From Craspedostauros australis (lineage: Eukaryota; Bacillariophyta; Bacillariophyceae; Mastogloiales; Achnanthaceae), in assembly GCA_026770025.1 (NCBI GenBank), contig JAMXDE010000013.1:744001-808000 (forward strand): a stretch of 64,000 nucleotides of DNA, read 5' to 3'. Shown in pieces: positions 10,958-21,767 of the stretch. Position 1 is the first letter of the stretch; every line of letters begins with the position of its first letter. The translations under genes were made by a program, and so were the position numbers. The notes under the pieces are model-generated. The model searched no databases. It was not told the origin of the DNA and saw nothing but the letters and a program-made list of their open reading frames with translations.

Positions 10958-13900
10958 CGTTGCCATCATTGGCAAGGATGAAGATGGATGTGGAAGTGGC
11001 AGCGGCTGCCGATGTGGCTGGTAGCATGGATCCTGGATGGCAAGTGGATGCAGTGAGGGATGTGCCAGTTCCCTTGACAGTGTACCAGAATAGGTATTCG
11101 TCGTGGTTGTCAGATGAGGCAGTGGTTCCGGAGTCATCGACGGTGATGGGAATGGTGGGATCCATCTGATCGATGGTTTTGATGGTTGGATCGAGTGTGG
11201 TGATGGTGGTGGTTCCATCAGTTGGTATGTGAGTTGCAGTGAGGCAGGTTTGGTTTGCCGAAGACTCAGCCTCTTCCAATGTGACCTTGAAGATGACCTC
11301 ACACTCGAACAGATCATCTGCCGGTCGATCCACGGATCCATGCACTACTCGCACGGTACCAGAATGTGAAATGCAGAATGTGTAATGCATCATGTGAAAT
11401 GCATCATGTGAAATGCATCATGCGAAATGACAGATTCGTTGTTCAGCGATTGCAATTGCAAGTGTGAGGAGTTGGGTTCATCGGAGCGTTGGGTGGTGTG
11501 CAGGAAGTGTGTGGCGAAGATGTACTGGTGCCGCACTCTCAACATGAAGGGGCATCCGAGTCAGATGCTCAAGCCACGATGTTTGACCTGGTGCAAACGA
11601 GAGGACCCAACGAGAGGAACAAACGAGAGGGACAGACGTACAGCAAACATGCAACGATGATGACCACAAACACCACCCTTTGCAAGGGCACCATACTGTA
11701 CAATACGTACCGATGATCTTGTACTCCACTCCCTCATGCGCGTACCATTCCACAACACTGCACGATTCAGCGTTGCGACCTGACGTGCCTGCAGGCGATG
11801 AGACATCATCGTTGGCATCGACACATTGGAGGTCGTCGCATGACCCCACCAGAACACTGATCTTGGTGTCGAAGGCCGTCTCGGTGTTGCATGTCGAGGC
11901 ACGCAGAATTGTCCCGGTCCCGGTCGTGTTGAACCAGTTTCCTCGGTACGTATACGAAGGATTGCCTCTGATGTCGACGAGGACATTGTTGGCGCAAGAT
12001 ACGATTGGATCCACTCCAGGGCCGAACTTGAGCAGGGTATTTTCTGCGCTGGACCCCACTGGCAATCCAACCGATGAGCTGCAATCCAAAGGATCCAGCT
12101 CTGGTACTTCTGAGCCTTCTTCTTCATCCGATGTGACCGAGAAAACGAAGTCTCCGACGCTATTGCCGAGGCCGTGTACGAGGACATGATACTTTACCCC
12201 AACTTCTGGGAAGACGAAGACCTCTGCTGAGTCTCCATCGAGGCATCGAAGCTCATTGCAGCCATCGCCCCTGAACACGGACATTTGTGGAATGAACCCG
12301 TCAGTGATGGGACTTGTGCGGAAGTAGAAATCAAAACCGCATTCAACGTGGAAATCTTCGAACTCGACTTGGAACCAAACTCCGGGTGCGGAGGAAATAC
12401 TATTCCTGCAATCTCCGATCTCCGGAGGCTGGATGATTGCGCCTTTGGTGGTTGAAACCACTGATGATTCCGCAAATACACGGGTGGCGTCCTCACATTG
12501 AAGATTGTTGGGTATCTCCGAAAGTTCCATCATGAATTCACCACGAGAAGAACGAAAGCCATGAACGTAGATGTAGTACGTCTCATCACCATCTCCACCA
12601 CCGTCGGCACCACCGTCGGCACCAACACCAGCACCACCTTGTCTATTGAAGGCGAATGATGCGCGGCTCCTATCAAGACAGCCGAGCCCGCCTTGGTCAT
12701 TGCCTGCAACGCATTTCAATCGGTCACATCGATCGCCAGTGAAGATCGAGATCTGGCTGTCGAAGTTCGTTCTCTGCACAAACGGTTGCCCAGGTTCGGC
12801 ATCGGCAGCAGAAGCTCGTTCGCAGAGCGACGCCAGGAATCTGCGCTGGGTTGGAGTGTCTGCGGCCACATCTAGATTGCTGTTGCTGTCCATGAAGGGT
12901 TGATTGCTCATGCGATACCACACACCAGCGCCATTTCTGGAGATGCCATCGCATGTGTTGACCGCATCGGGTGTGGCACCCACTGTGCTACCGAAGAGGG
13001 ACTCGCCAATGTGAGTTTCGTTGATCTCCAGAGCACACTCGCAGAAGTTGTTGGATGTGCATGGAGCATCGGTGTCGATGAGTGGAGAGAAGGTGGGTGG
13101 CATGGTTGCCATCGGAGTTGGTGGCACTGTTGCGACCGGGTCGGCAACTGGTGCTCCGGTTGCTTCAATTTCACCGCCACCACTACCATCATTCGTCGGA
13201 TTCTCCGGCGACGATGAGCTTGAGGAGTTTGAAGACTTGGAGCTGTTGCCTGAGACGCCAACAGCAATGCCGACGATGGCACCGACCACGATGAGAAGGG
13301 CGATGCAGATCATGATCGATTTGGATCGTTTGTTGCTTGAGGAGGTATCTTTGTCTTTAACGTACTCCTCAGCAGCTGTGGCATGCACTGCAGCTTCGTC
13401 CATCTTCTTGCGGGCATTCTCCTCGGCTTGTTCTCGAATGCGTTGTCGTTCGGCATCGGTGACATCAGTGCGATCGTCGTTGACGAACGTGGCTGAATCT
13501 GTTTCCAACAGCACCGCTTTCGGAAGAGATTTCGCTGACCCCGGATCGATGTGATCGTCAGATGACGCGATGCCGCCCGCGAGGGAAGCGCGGTCGTCGG
13601 GTGGTCCATTGCGGAACTGGTCATATGGACGTGGTGGTGCTTGGAACGAATTCAGACGAGCGCCACTTGCGGCAGCACCTTGAGCCGCGTTCTGAATTTT
13701 CTTGCGGTATAGATTTTCAGAGGATATCTGTGCTATTTCACCGCTGCCACCCGCAACCCCCATCGCAGATTGCGAGCCGATTCCGGATTCATTGGAGGGC
13801 GACGCTAATTGGCTTGATTGGCCTCGTTGGCTGATGCCTGCCGAAGACGCTGCGGCGTACGCGATGGAAGGCGTGCTGGGTGTGACCGTGCCCGGGTTGG

Positions 13901-14249
13901 CTTGCCGCTGTTTGGAGTTGATGGTCCGATCCAAGCGTCGCGCCTTTCTTCCAGCAACGTGCTCTCCTGGTGCAGCCGCCACGAACTGCGCGTCGCCGTT
14001 GTGAGACATCGCTCCATCGGCGACGAAGTCGGACATCTGAGACGAAGGTGTTACGGAGACCGCTCCGATCATGAGGTCTTCTTCATTTGACTTGTCCATC
14101 CTTCCGACTTTGTTGGCGTCACTCCTCTTGCTCCCAAGAGCCTTGTTGCCACCAGCCGCCGCGCGGTCGCCACGGGCTCGTCCTCTCATCTTGCCATCAT
14201 CCTCATTCCTCTTGTTGGATTGTCCTGCATTGTTCGTGTTGGAGTTCAT
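9561..14249 (-). CDS. type II membrane protein with six PPC-like repeats, tandem copy 1
   Basis: This gene has two exons, 14249-11711 and 11344-9561, separated by a GT-AG intron. Together they encode about 1440 residues in one frame. The ATG at 14249 is used; the frame is also open for five codons upstream. There is no signal peptide. Residues 1 to about 312 are hydrophilic and probably cytosolic. One hydrophobic helix follows (about 313-335, SIMICIALLIVVGAIVGIAVG), then a Pro/Thr-rich spacer and a cysteine-bearing ectodomain of six repeats of roughly 130-200 residues. Each repeat runs from a Cys near its start through a W(F/Y) strand and an ASTC or FDT segment to a final Y-x-I/V-x-VHG strand. 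This resembles bacterial PPC (pre-peptidase C-terminal) beta-sandwich domains, but the match is by pattern only. The third repeat is completed only by splicing. The closest relative is the next gene at 16593-21062. A cell-surface or cell-wall role is inferred. Confidence 0.82.
10920..10957 (-). repeat. trinucleotide repeat encoding poly-asparagine
   Basis: A GTT/AAC run of about twelve units lies inside exon 2 of tandem copy 1 and encodes a run of Asn. The matching place in copy 2 (near 17960) has only a short Asn/Asp/Thr stretch, so the repeat expanded or contracted after duplication. Confidence 0.9.
11345..11710 (-). other. intron of tandem copy 1
   Basis: The donor GTACGT follows codons for KII (11711 is the last exon base). 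The acceptor region reads GAG-TAG, giving two AGs three bases apart; the downstream AG at 11346-11345 gives the protein junction KII-VHG that matches copy 2. Both choices keep the frame. Three 14-bp tandem units (AATGCATCATGTGA type on the plus strand) lie at 11384-11425 near the 3' end of the intron. Confidence 0.8.
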
Positions 14250-14934
14250 GATGTTTGTTGACACTCACTACCAATGCTTGATTCTGGTGTGAGTTGATGC
14301 TCTCCGACGGCGATGGACTGTGAGGATGGTCTGATCACAATGCATGTATGAGTACTCCAAGAATTGAAGCAGAGCGGAGCACTGATGGAGTACTGGTGTG
14401 ACATCGTGGCAATACCAGTACAAATCGCCTCACCATGCTCATCGCGATGACGATACCGGTAAGAACGAACGAATGATGAGATTGGCAGGAGTCCTGGGAG
14501 GGAAAGAGTCGCAGGATCGCAGGGCAACTCGTCAGACACCTCTCACGACACGTTGCTCCGAGCCATTCGTTCGCGTCATCGCTCATTCTTCTGGGACAAC
14601 CAACAATTTGTCCAGAATTCTGTTAAAAATCCTTTGTGAGTCTTACGGGACACACAAAAGACATTATCAGAGTTTCGCTCTTAATAGTTGCAGATTCGTT
14701 TGTCCTTGGCGATTTCTGGAAGAATTTGAAACTAACGGACAAATTTGAACGTATTCGGATAGACGGAACCAATTCGGACACATCCAGACTCATCCGGACA
14801 TATACGGACAGATCTGGACAACGACAAATTGTGCGACGCCACGCCTCGTCTGAGTCAAACAACTGGGCGGATTGATGAATCGCAAGGAACAAAGTTATTG
14901 TGTGCAGATGGCTACGTTGACTATTAGCTGTGTA
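14250..14934. other. upstream region of tandem copy 1 with clustered CGGACA boxes
   Basis: I see no convincing gene. Five CGGACA-like hexamers (CGGACA or TGGACA) lie at 14736, 14775, 14795, 14805 and 14815, about 490-570 bases upstream of the start codon of the minus-strand gene. Clustering of one hexamer in 85 bases is more than expected by chance and could be a regulatory element, but no factor can be named. Confidence 0.4.
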
Positions 14935-15459
14935 CTACTTCTGAATTGATTTTCCCCGCTTGAGTTCAAGACAATAAATGAATATATTGTGCCGGACCTC
15001 TTGGTAGATCCGCTCCTTGAGCTTGCGCTTACCGAACTGAGCGTACTGTGGGCAGGTCTGTTGAAGATCTGATGGTGTGAGTGATTCGTGCTTTCCATCT
15101 TTGACGTCTTGGCAAAGGCGCATTTTTGCATCAGAGATGTCAAACACTTTCTTGGCTCGAGAGTCCACATCTGTTCTGGGATGAATGGCCCTGTCATGCG
15201 CCGATGCATGAGATTCAATCAGCGAATGACACAGCTTCTTGCCCATCTGCTTGCAATGATCATGGAGATGAGCCTCAAACTGGCTGAAAGCAACGTCCAC
15301 AAACTCAGCCATGTGAAAGTAGCACACTTCCCATGCTTCTACCACAGACAGCTCTTCTTCTTCTTCTTTCATTGGCAACACTCCAGTGAGGAGGTCATCA
15401 AAGATGATTGCTTTGGCTCTGCTGGCCTTCCAGTCAATCCGACCTTCTCTCCTTGACAT
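14935..15459 (-). CDS. conserved-looking hypothetical protein, 174 residues
   Basis: The frame starts at the ATG at 15459 and ends at 14935. The protein is charged, begins with a basic patch (GRIDWKASRAKAI) and has an acidic stretch (KEEEEELS). A His/Cys-rich middle follows (EVCYFHMAEF, HLHDHCKQ), then a basic C-terminus (KERIYQEVRHN). No signal peptide or membrane helix is present. From memory, similar short proteins with GRIDWK and RIYQEVRR motifs are scattered in diatom genomes, often in many copies, with no assigned function. It lies between the two tandem membrane-protein genes on the same strand. It could be a single gene or part of a dispersed repeat. Confidence 0.55.
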   Translation of the reverse strand: MSRREGRIDWKASRAKAIIFDDLLTGVLPMKEEEEELSVVEAWEVCYFHMAEFVDVAFSQFEAHLHDHCKQMGKKLCHSLIESHASAHDRAIHPRTDVDSRAKKVFDISDAKMRLCQDVKDGKHESLTPSDLQQTCPQYAQFGKRKLKERIYQEVRHNIFIYCLELKRGKSIQK

Positions 15460-15690
15460 AATTGATGGGTTCTTGTTTTATTTGTCTCCTTGTTGCCATG
15501 TTGGCAAGTCATTTGTTGTGCGTTCTCTTGTGAAAAAGTACTGTTGTGGTTTGGAACTGTGCTCAATTTGCGAGATATCGCTGTGTTGTGACAGTGATTG
15601 CAGTGAGGATCATGCACAGCAAGCTGAAAATGTGAGCACCATTTGGTCATTTCGTCAGTTGCCAAGCCCTCACAACTCAGCCAGCACTCA

Positions 15691-16490
15691 TGTTGGCAAG
15701 TTCCATGATTGGAAGCCTACAATTGTGGAAGTCGGTGTTGTTGATAGTCGTTCATTTGCTATTTCAGTAGTTGAGCACTCCGATCCTCTTGGTGTCTCTG
15801 TTCTCTTGCCCAATGCTCTTGGAGTGTTTGTCTGTCTCATAGATTGGGTTGTCTGACTATGAGTTGGTACGCGAGATGCTCTCTTGCTGCTCCTCGTATT
15901 CTCTCTCTCTCAATATCGTGTACTTGAGCTACACAATACTCCACGTTCAATGCGTATGCTGCATTTGACACTCTGTTTGTTGATTTCTGGTTCCTAATCC
16001 ATGAGTACTTACTATTTGAACTTCACCTCTCATATCCATGATCTTGATGCCCTTTGGTCATTGGATCTTCACCTTCTGCTTCTGACATGGAGACAGATGT
16101 TGACATGTTGACATGATGACATCCTGTCGATGCCAGTAGGCTTCCTTCTGCTCTCCAGATGTCACGTTCCATGGATAATGCGATGGTCTGTCAGATGATA
16201 TTGTCATCTGGGGTTTAGTTGGGAGGTACATCAAGTTTCGCTCGATACCATATGTTTCCATTGATGGATGGACAGACGATGTTCTAATTCTCTCAGAAAT
16301 CGTTGATTGCAAATTTCCTTCAGAAATTCTGCTCATTTTCATGTGTTCCATTTCCGCTGTGATTTTGACAAATCACAGAATACTATTGGCACGAATGTAG
16401 TTTTACCGTCCAAGTACGTATAAGAGAATAGTGGGTGAACGATGCACATATATACGTACATCTCAACATACTCACATGTACATCTTGGCA
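15691..16490 (-). repeat. diverged solo LTR of the copia family
   Basis: This 800-bp segment aligns end to end with the family LTR in reverse orientation, from TGTTGGCAAG at 15691 to CATCTTGGCA at 16490, but it carries many substitutions and small indels. Its outer end has decayed (TTGGCA instead of TCGACA). No internal element sequence adjoins it and no target-site duplication is visible (ACTCA against CTTGT). It is the oldest-looking family copy in the window. Confidence 0.85.
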
Positions 16491-16592
16491 CTTGTCAGTG
16501 AACTTTGGCCTCCAAAAGACCTGTTTAGTGAATTCCCTCAACTAATGTTGTGTTGGTACTTGTATCCAAGACAGACAGAATTTGTATCCTCT

Positions 16593-19500
16593 TCATAGGA
16601 CGCGACCAACCTCCAAATCAAACTGCTCTGTGCCTGTGCTCTGCACCATGATGTAATACGTCACCGTTGCTGTGGAGTTCCAAACCACACGGTGATGAGC
16701 TCCGCACGAGTCCCTCTCATCAGACACCAAGTCGATGCATTGCAACACGTCGCAATCAAACGCATTCTCATCCACAAACAGTGGACCATCATCCGCCAGT
16801 TGCCGAGACATACGAGTATGGCCACTTCCACCACTCATTGAATCTTGGTGGAGCGGATCGTCACCGTACGAATGGGTATCACCCTCCAACAGCCTACCAT
16901 TCGATGTGTAATGATCAAAGTCGATCTCACTGACAGACACACGAGTTCGTGCTCGACCAATCGTATTGCAGGTGGTGGCATACATCTGGCCGCCTGTGCC
17001 CTCCACCTTGTACCACATGCCGCTGTGCCTCTGAATTAGAAAATCGGGATTGCATGCTTCATAATCGAGAGCACCTTGTGTTGTGTCGGCCGTGCTCCAT
17101 GCAGATGCCAATGCCGTCAACCTCACCACTTTCGCTCGACTGCACACATCGTTGCTGGGAGAGATGCGAAAGTCCACCACACCATAGTCCTCATTCACAT
17201 CACGACCTGACACACGGATGAAGTACAGGACGTCCTCCATCGCTGTCCAGCGGATGGATCTTCCTCTGCCCTGTGCGATCTTGTTGAAGTCACGATCCTC
17301 GCTCAAGAACACATCGCTGCAGTTCATCTCCATTCCACGTGGTGTGGTTGCATCGTTGTTGTCATTGTCATTGCCATCGTTGGTGGTGGCAGAAGTAGCC
17401 ACACATGACAACGATGTGCATTCATCACCACGGTACATCGTCATCTGTGTGTTGAACTGTGTGTAGATGGAGCATGTGGATGCGATGAGGTCCATCCCGT
17501 TGCCAATGAAGGAGAACCACACATCACGTCCATCCGCTCCATCCATGTTGTCCATGTTGTCCACGTTGTCCACGTTGTCCATGATGGAAGAGAGGGTGGA
17601 GGGACATGTTGGATAGTCCGTGATGGATCGATCACCGTTGACGCTGATGAAGCTGCGGGTCGCGCTTCGTGTCGTGATGGTTCTGTACTGTCCATCGAAA
17701 GGGAGTGGACCGATGGCCGATCTGCACTTGTCGTTGACAGCGGCATCCTCCACAGTGAGGGTGAAGGTTGGATGAAGTGCGGTGTTGTCGATGGCTGTGT
17801 TGTCAACGACTGTGAGCTTGACGACGACGAAGTATTGTTGATCGAATGTGGTCTTCCATGTGGCGGACATGTGATCATTGCAGGGTGCGTGCACCAAGAA
17901 CTCGGGTGATGGAGCTGTTGAAGTCACATCGATGAGCTGACGAAGGTCGTCGCATGATGTGGTGGTGTCATCGTTACCATCATTGGTGAGGATGAAGATG
18001 GATGTGGAAGTGGCAGCGGCTGCCGATGTGGCTGGTAGCATGGATCCTGGATGGCAAGTGGATGCAGTGAGAGATGTGCCAGTTCCCTTGACAGTGTACC
18101 AGAATAGATACTCGTCGTGGTTGTCAGAAGCAATGCCGGAGTCACCGACGATGATGGGAATAACGGGATCCATCTGATCCATGGTTTTGATGGTTGGATC
18201 GAGTGTGGTGATGGTGGTGGTTCCATCAGTCGGTATGTGAGTTGCAATGAGGCAGGTTTGGTTTGCCGAAGACTCAACCTCTTCCAATGTGATCTTGAAG
18301 ACAGAGGTCCGAGCTCCTGGTCGATCCACGGACCCATGAACTATGAGAGTGCGGTGATAAACGACCGATGCATTTGAGAGAATGAGGAGATGATGAGTAA
18401 TTGCAAGTGTCAGAAGTTGAAAGAACAAAGGGGAGTCAAGTTGCAAAGGATTGTAAATGAAACGCAAACAAATGATATCAACCGCCGATCCACAACGTGT
18501 ATGCAAAGATCAGGACCACAAACACCACCCTTTGCAAGGGTACCATACTCGACAGTACGTACCGATGATCTTGTACTCCACACCTTCATGCGCGTACCAT
18601 TCCACAACACTGCACGATTCAGTGTCGCGACCTGACGTGCCTGTAGGCGATGGAACGTCATCGTTGGCATCGACGCATTGAAGATCACCACATGACCCCA
18701 CCAGAACATGAATCCTGGTGTCGAAATTTGTCCTTGTGTCACATGTCGAGGCACGCAGAAGTGCCCCGGTCCCGGTCGTGTTGAACCAGTTTCCTCGGTA
18801 CGTATACGAAGGATTGCCTCTGATGTCGACGAGAACATCGTTGGCGCAAGATACGATTGGATCAGCTCCAGGACCTAGCTTTGATCGTGCCTGCTTGTCG
18901 AAGGAACCCACGGGCAATCCGATTGCCGATTCACACTCCGCTGGGGGCGGTGGTGGAGGAGGTGGGTCTTGTTCGCTGGATGATGTGACGGTGAAGACGA
19001 AATCGCCGACACTGTTGCCGAGCCCATGCACAAGGACATGATACTTGACCCCGACTTCTGGAGATATCCTGGTATCTTTGGTGTTACCTCCGACACACCG
19101 AAGCTCACCACAGCTGTCGCCTCTGAACACCGATACTTGTGGGATGAACCCGTCAGTGATGGGACTTGTGCGCATGAAAAAACTGTTGATGAACTCAAGG
19201 TCGGATGCATCGAATTCCACTTGGAACCAAACTCCGGGTGCGGAGGAAATGGCGTTTCCACAATCTCCAATCTCCGGTGGCTGGATGGTTGCGCCTTTGG
19301 TGGTTGAGACCACGGATGATTTCGCAAATACACGGATGGCGTCCTCGCATTGGAGATTGTTGGGCATCTCCGAAAGTTGCATCACGAATTCACCACGAGA
19401 AGAACGAAAACCATGAACGTAGATGTAATACGTCTCATCAATAGCTCCGCCACCGCCTCCACCATCTTGTGTATTGAAAGCGAACGATGCGCGGCTCTTG

Positions 19501-21062
19501 TCGTCGCAGCCAGATCCACCTTGGTCATTGCCTGCAACACATTTCAATCGGTCACATCGATCGCCAGTGAAGATCGAGATCTGGCTGTCGAAGTTAGTTT
19601 CTTCTAGGAAGGGCTCATCGGCATTGCCGTCGTTTGCGGGAGGTGTTGCGCAGAGTGACGCGAAGAATCTGCGCTGGGTCGGAGTGTCCCCTAGATTGCT
19701 GTTGCTGTCCATGAAGGGTTTATTCCTCATGCGATACCACACACCAGCGCCATTCCTGGAAATGCCATCGCATGTGCTGACCGCATCCGGTGTTGCACCG
19801 GCTGTGTTGCCGAAGAGAGACTCGCCAATGTGAGTGTCGTTGATCTCCAGAGCGCACTCGCAGAAGTTGTTGGATGTACATGGAGCATCCGTGTCGATGA
19901 GTGGAGAGAAGGTGGGTGGCATGGTTGCCATCGGAGTTGGTGGCACTGTTGCGACCGGGTCGGCGGCTGGTGCTCCGGTTGCCATGTTCCCATCATCGCC
20001 GCCATCCGATGGGCTATTGTTTGAAGAGTTGGATGAGCCGGAGCTGCCGCCTGAGACTCCCACGACAATGCCGACAATGACACCGATCACGATGAGAAGG
20101 GCGATGCAGATCATGATCGATTTGGACCGTTTGTTGCTTGAGGAAACATCTTCGTCTTTGACATACTCCTCGGCAGCCGTGGCATGCACCGTGGCTTCAT
20201 CCATCTTCTTCTGCACATCCTCCTCTGCCTTTTCGCGTATCATCTGGCGTTCGGCGTCAGTGACTTCAGTGCGATCGTCGTTGACGGATGTGGCCGGGTC
20301 TGCTTCCAACAGCACCGCTTCAGGCAGGAACTTTGAGGAGCTCGGATCTTCCGGTTCGTCGGCTGGTGCAATGTCTCTCATGGAGATCATGGGACCATCG
20401 GACGATGCCTGAAATGAATTCAACCGAGTTTCGTGTTGGATATCTGCGCCACCACTCGCATTGTTGTCGTCCGCTGGCTTGTCGCGGCTGTCTTCGATGA
20501 GCATCTTATTGTATAACTCCGCGGAGGAATCCGTTCTGTTGTGGCCGCTGCCGTGGAGATTTCCCACCAAAGATTGCATGGCGGCTCCGGCCTTGCTGTT
20601 GGATACTGAGAATTGGCTGGATTGAGATCGTTTGCCCAACTCCAACGACGATGCGTTGGTGGGAGCGAGAGAAAGTCTATCATTCGGCGTCGACTTGGCC
20701 TCGTCCACGTGCGTCTTGTTGGAAGCGGGCGATGCGACGATGTGATTCATGCGCCGCGCCTTGATTCCTGAAGGCTGCTGGCCCGACGTTGTTTCCATTG
20801 AACGTGAGTCTGCATTGCGGAGAACGGCTTCTGTGGACGCCGAATCGGCCGTCGCAGATGAAGGGGTCACGGAGATCGCACCGATCATGGGCTCTGCATT
20901 GCCTGCCTTGTCCATGGCACCACCTTTGTTTGTTCTGTGATGGGAACGTGCGCTCGTGCCGTTGTGGTTGTTCCTGCTGTCCAATTTGTGATCGCCGCGG
21001 CCTCCGCCTCGCATTTTGCCGTCGTGGCGGTTGCCTCTGCTGGATGGGTTCTCGTCTTCCAT
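16593..21062 (-). CDS. type II membrane protein with six PPC-like repeats, tandem copy 2
   Basis: This gene has two exons, 21062-18563 and 18340-16593, giving about 1415 residues. The ATG at 21062 is chosen because it aligns with the start region of copy 1; the frame is open to 21398, but the extra N-terminus has no counterpart. The layout matches copy 1: a hydrophilic N-terminal part, one transmembrane helix near residues 314-337, a Pro/Thr-rich spacer (VPPTPMATMPPTFSP is shared), and six cysteine-containing ectodomain repeats. The ectodomains are nearly identical between copies, especially in the exon 2 part, while the cytosolic parts differ more and contain indels. A poly-Pro stretch after the second repeat is unique to this copy. 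The pair arose by duplication of a unit of about 7 kb. Function is unknown; a surface role is inferred. Confidence 0.82.
18341..18562 (-). other. intron of tandem copy 2
   Basis: The donor GTACGT and the phase (one base of the codon before the intron) are the same as in copy 1. The acceptor is CATAG at 18342-18341, and the protein junction is KII-VHG. At 222 bp it is 144 bp shorter than the intron of copy 1, and most of its sequence is unrelated. Confidence 0.8.
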
Positions 21063-21391
21063 TTCGATGTTCGTCGGTGGTGTGTGGTGCGTGTGGAAGT
21101 TGGATCCTGATTCGGAACCCTGGACTTCACTCCCGACTTCAAGCGCTGTTGTGCTGCAGCACGACCAATGTACGCCTGGAACAGTGATCCGAGATGTGAG
21201 GTGTGGGGCGAAGGTGGCAATAGTGGAGGCGTGGCGGTTAAACTTCGTGGCGATGATACGGTTTTGTTGTCCGCCCACGGCGTTTCTCGCTTTGTTGGCG
21301 CACCTCATGTGAACGAACAATTCGCGCAGAGTACTGCACGAAGAAGCACGGCAAGTGAGACACGATTGTGTCGCAATTAACCGAACTGCCA

Positions 21392-21466
21392 CGAACAACT
21401 GTTATATTTCGGGTTGGCGTCTTCTGCGCGAACAACTGTTATCTTTCGCGTTGGCGTCTTCGCTCG
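21392..21466 (+). repeat. two tandem 37-bp repeats upstream of tandem copy 2
   Basis: A unit starting CGAACAACTGTTAT and ending GGCGTCTTC occurs twice back to back (21392-21428 and 21429-21466) with few differences. It lies about 330-400 bases upstream of the start codon at 21062 and may belong to the promoter region. Confidence 0.75.
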
Positions 21467-21767
21467 TCGTTGAAAAGGGAGAATCGGCGAAACGCCAAAG
21501 ATAATTCTAGACTCCTTCTATTAGCGTAGGCTATGATTTGATCATGCTACTATACGATCCACTCTCTAGAGAGAGTGCTCGAGACCTCATCCAGAAGGGT
21601 CAGATGGGTGTTACGTGCTGCCTACATAGCTTGTACTCATCAGAATCAAGCTAAATGCACTACTACTATTATTCGCAGTTTGTTGTGCAACTAATTTATC
21701 TGTGCCATGCTCGTAGTCGAACCCTGAAGAGTTTGACTTGCCTCCCCCATGTCGGTGAGTCCATCCC

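Noticed and set aside
21562..21580. Palindrome around CTCTCTAGAGAG
   Set aside because: Only 12 bases are perfectly symmetric and they are of simple composition. No function suggested.
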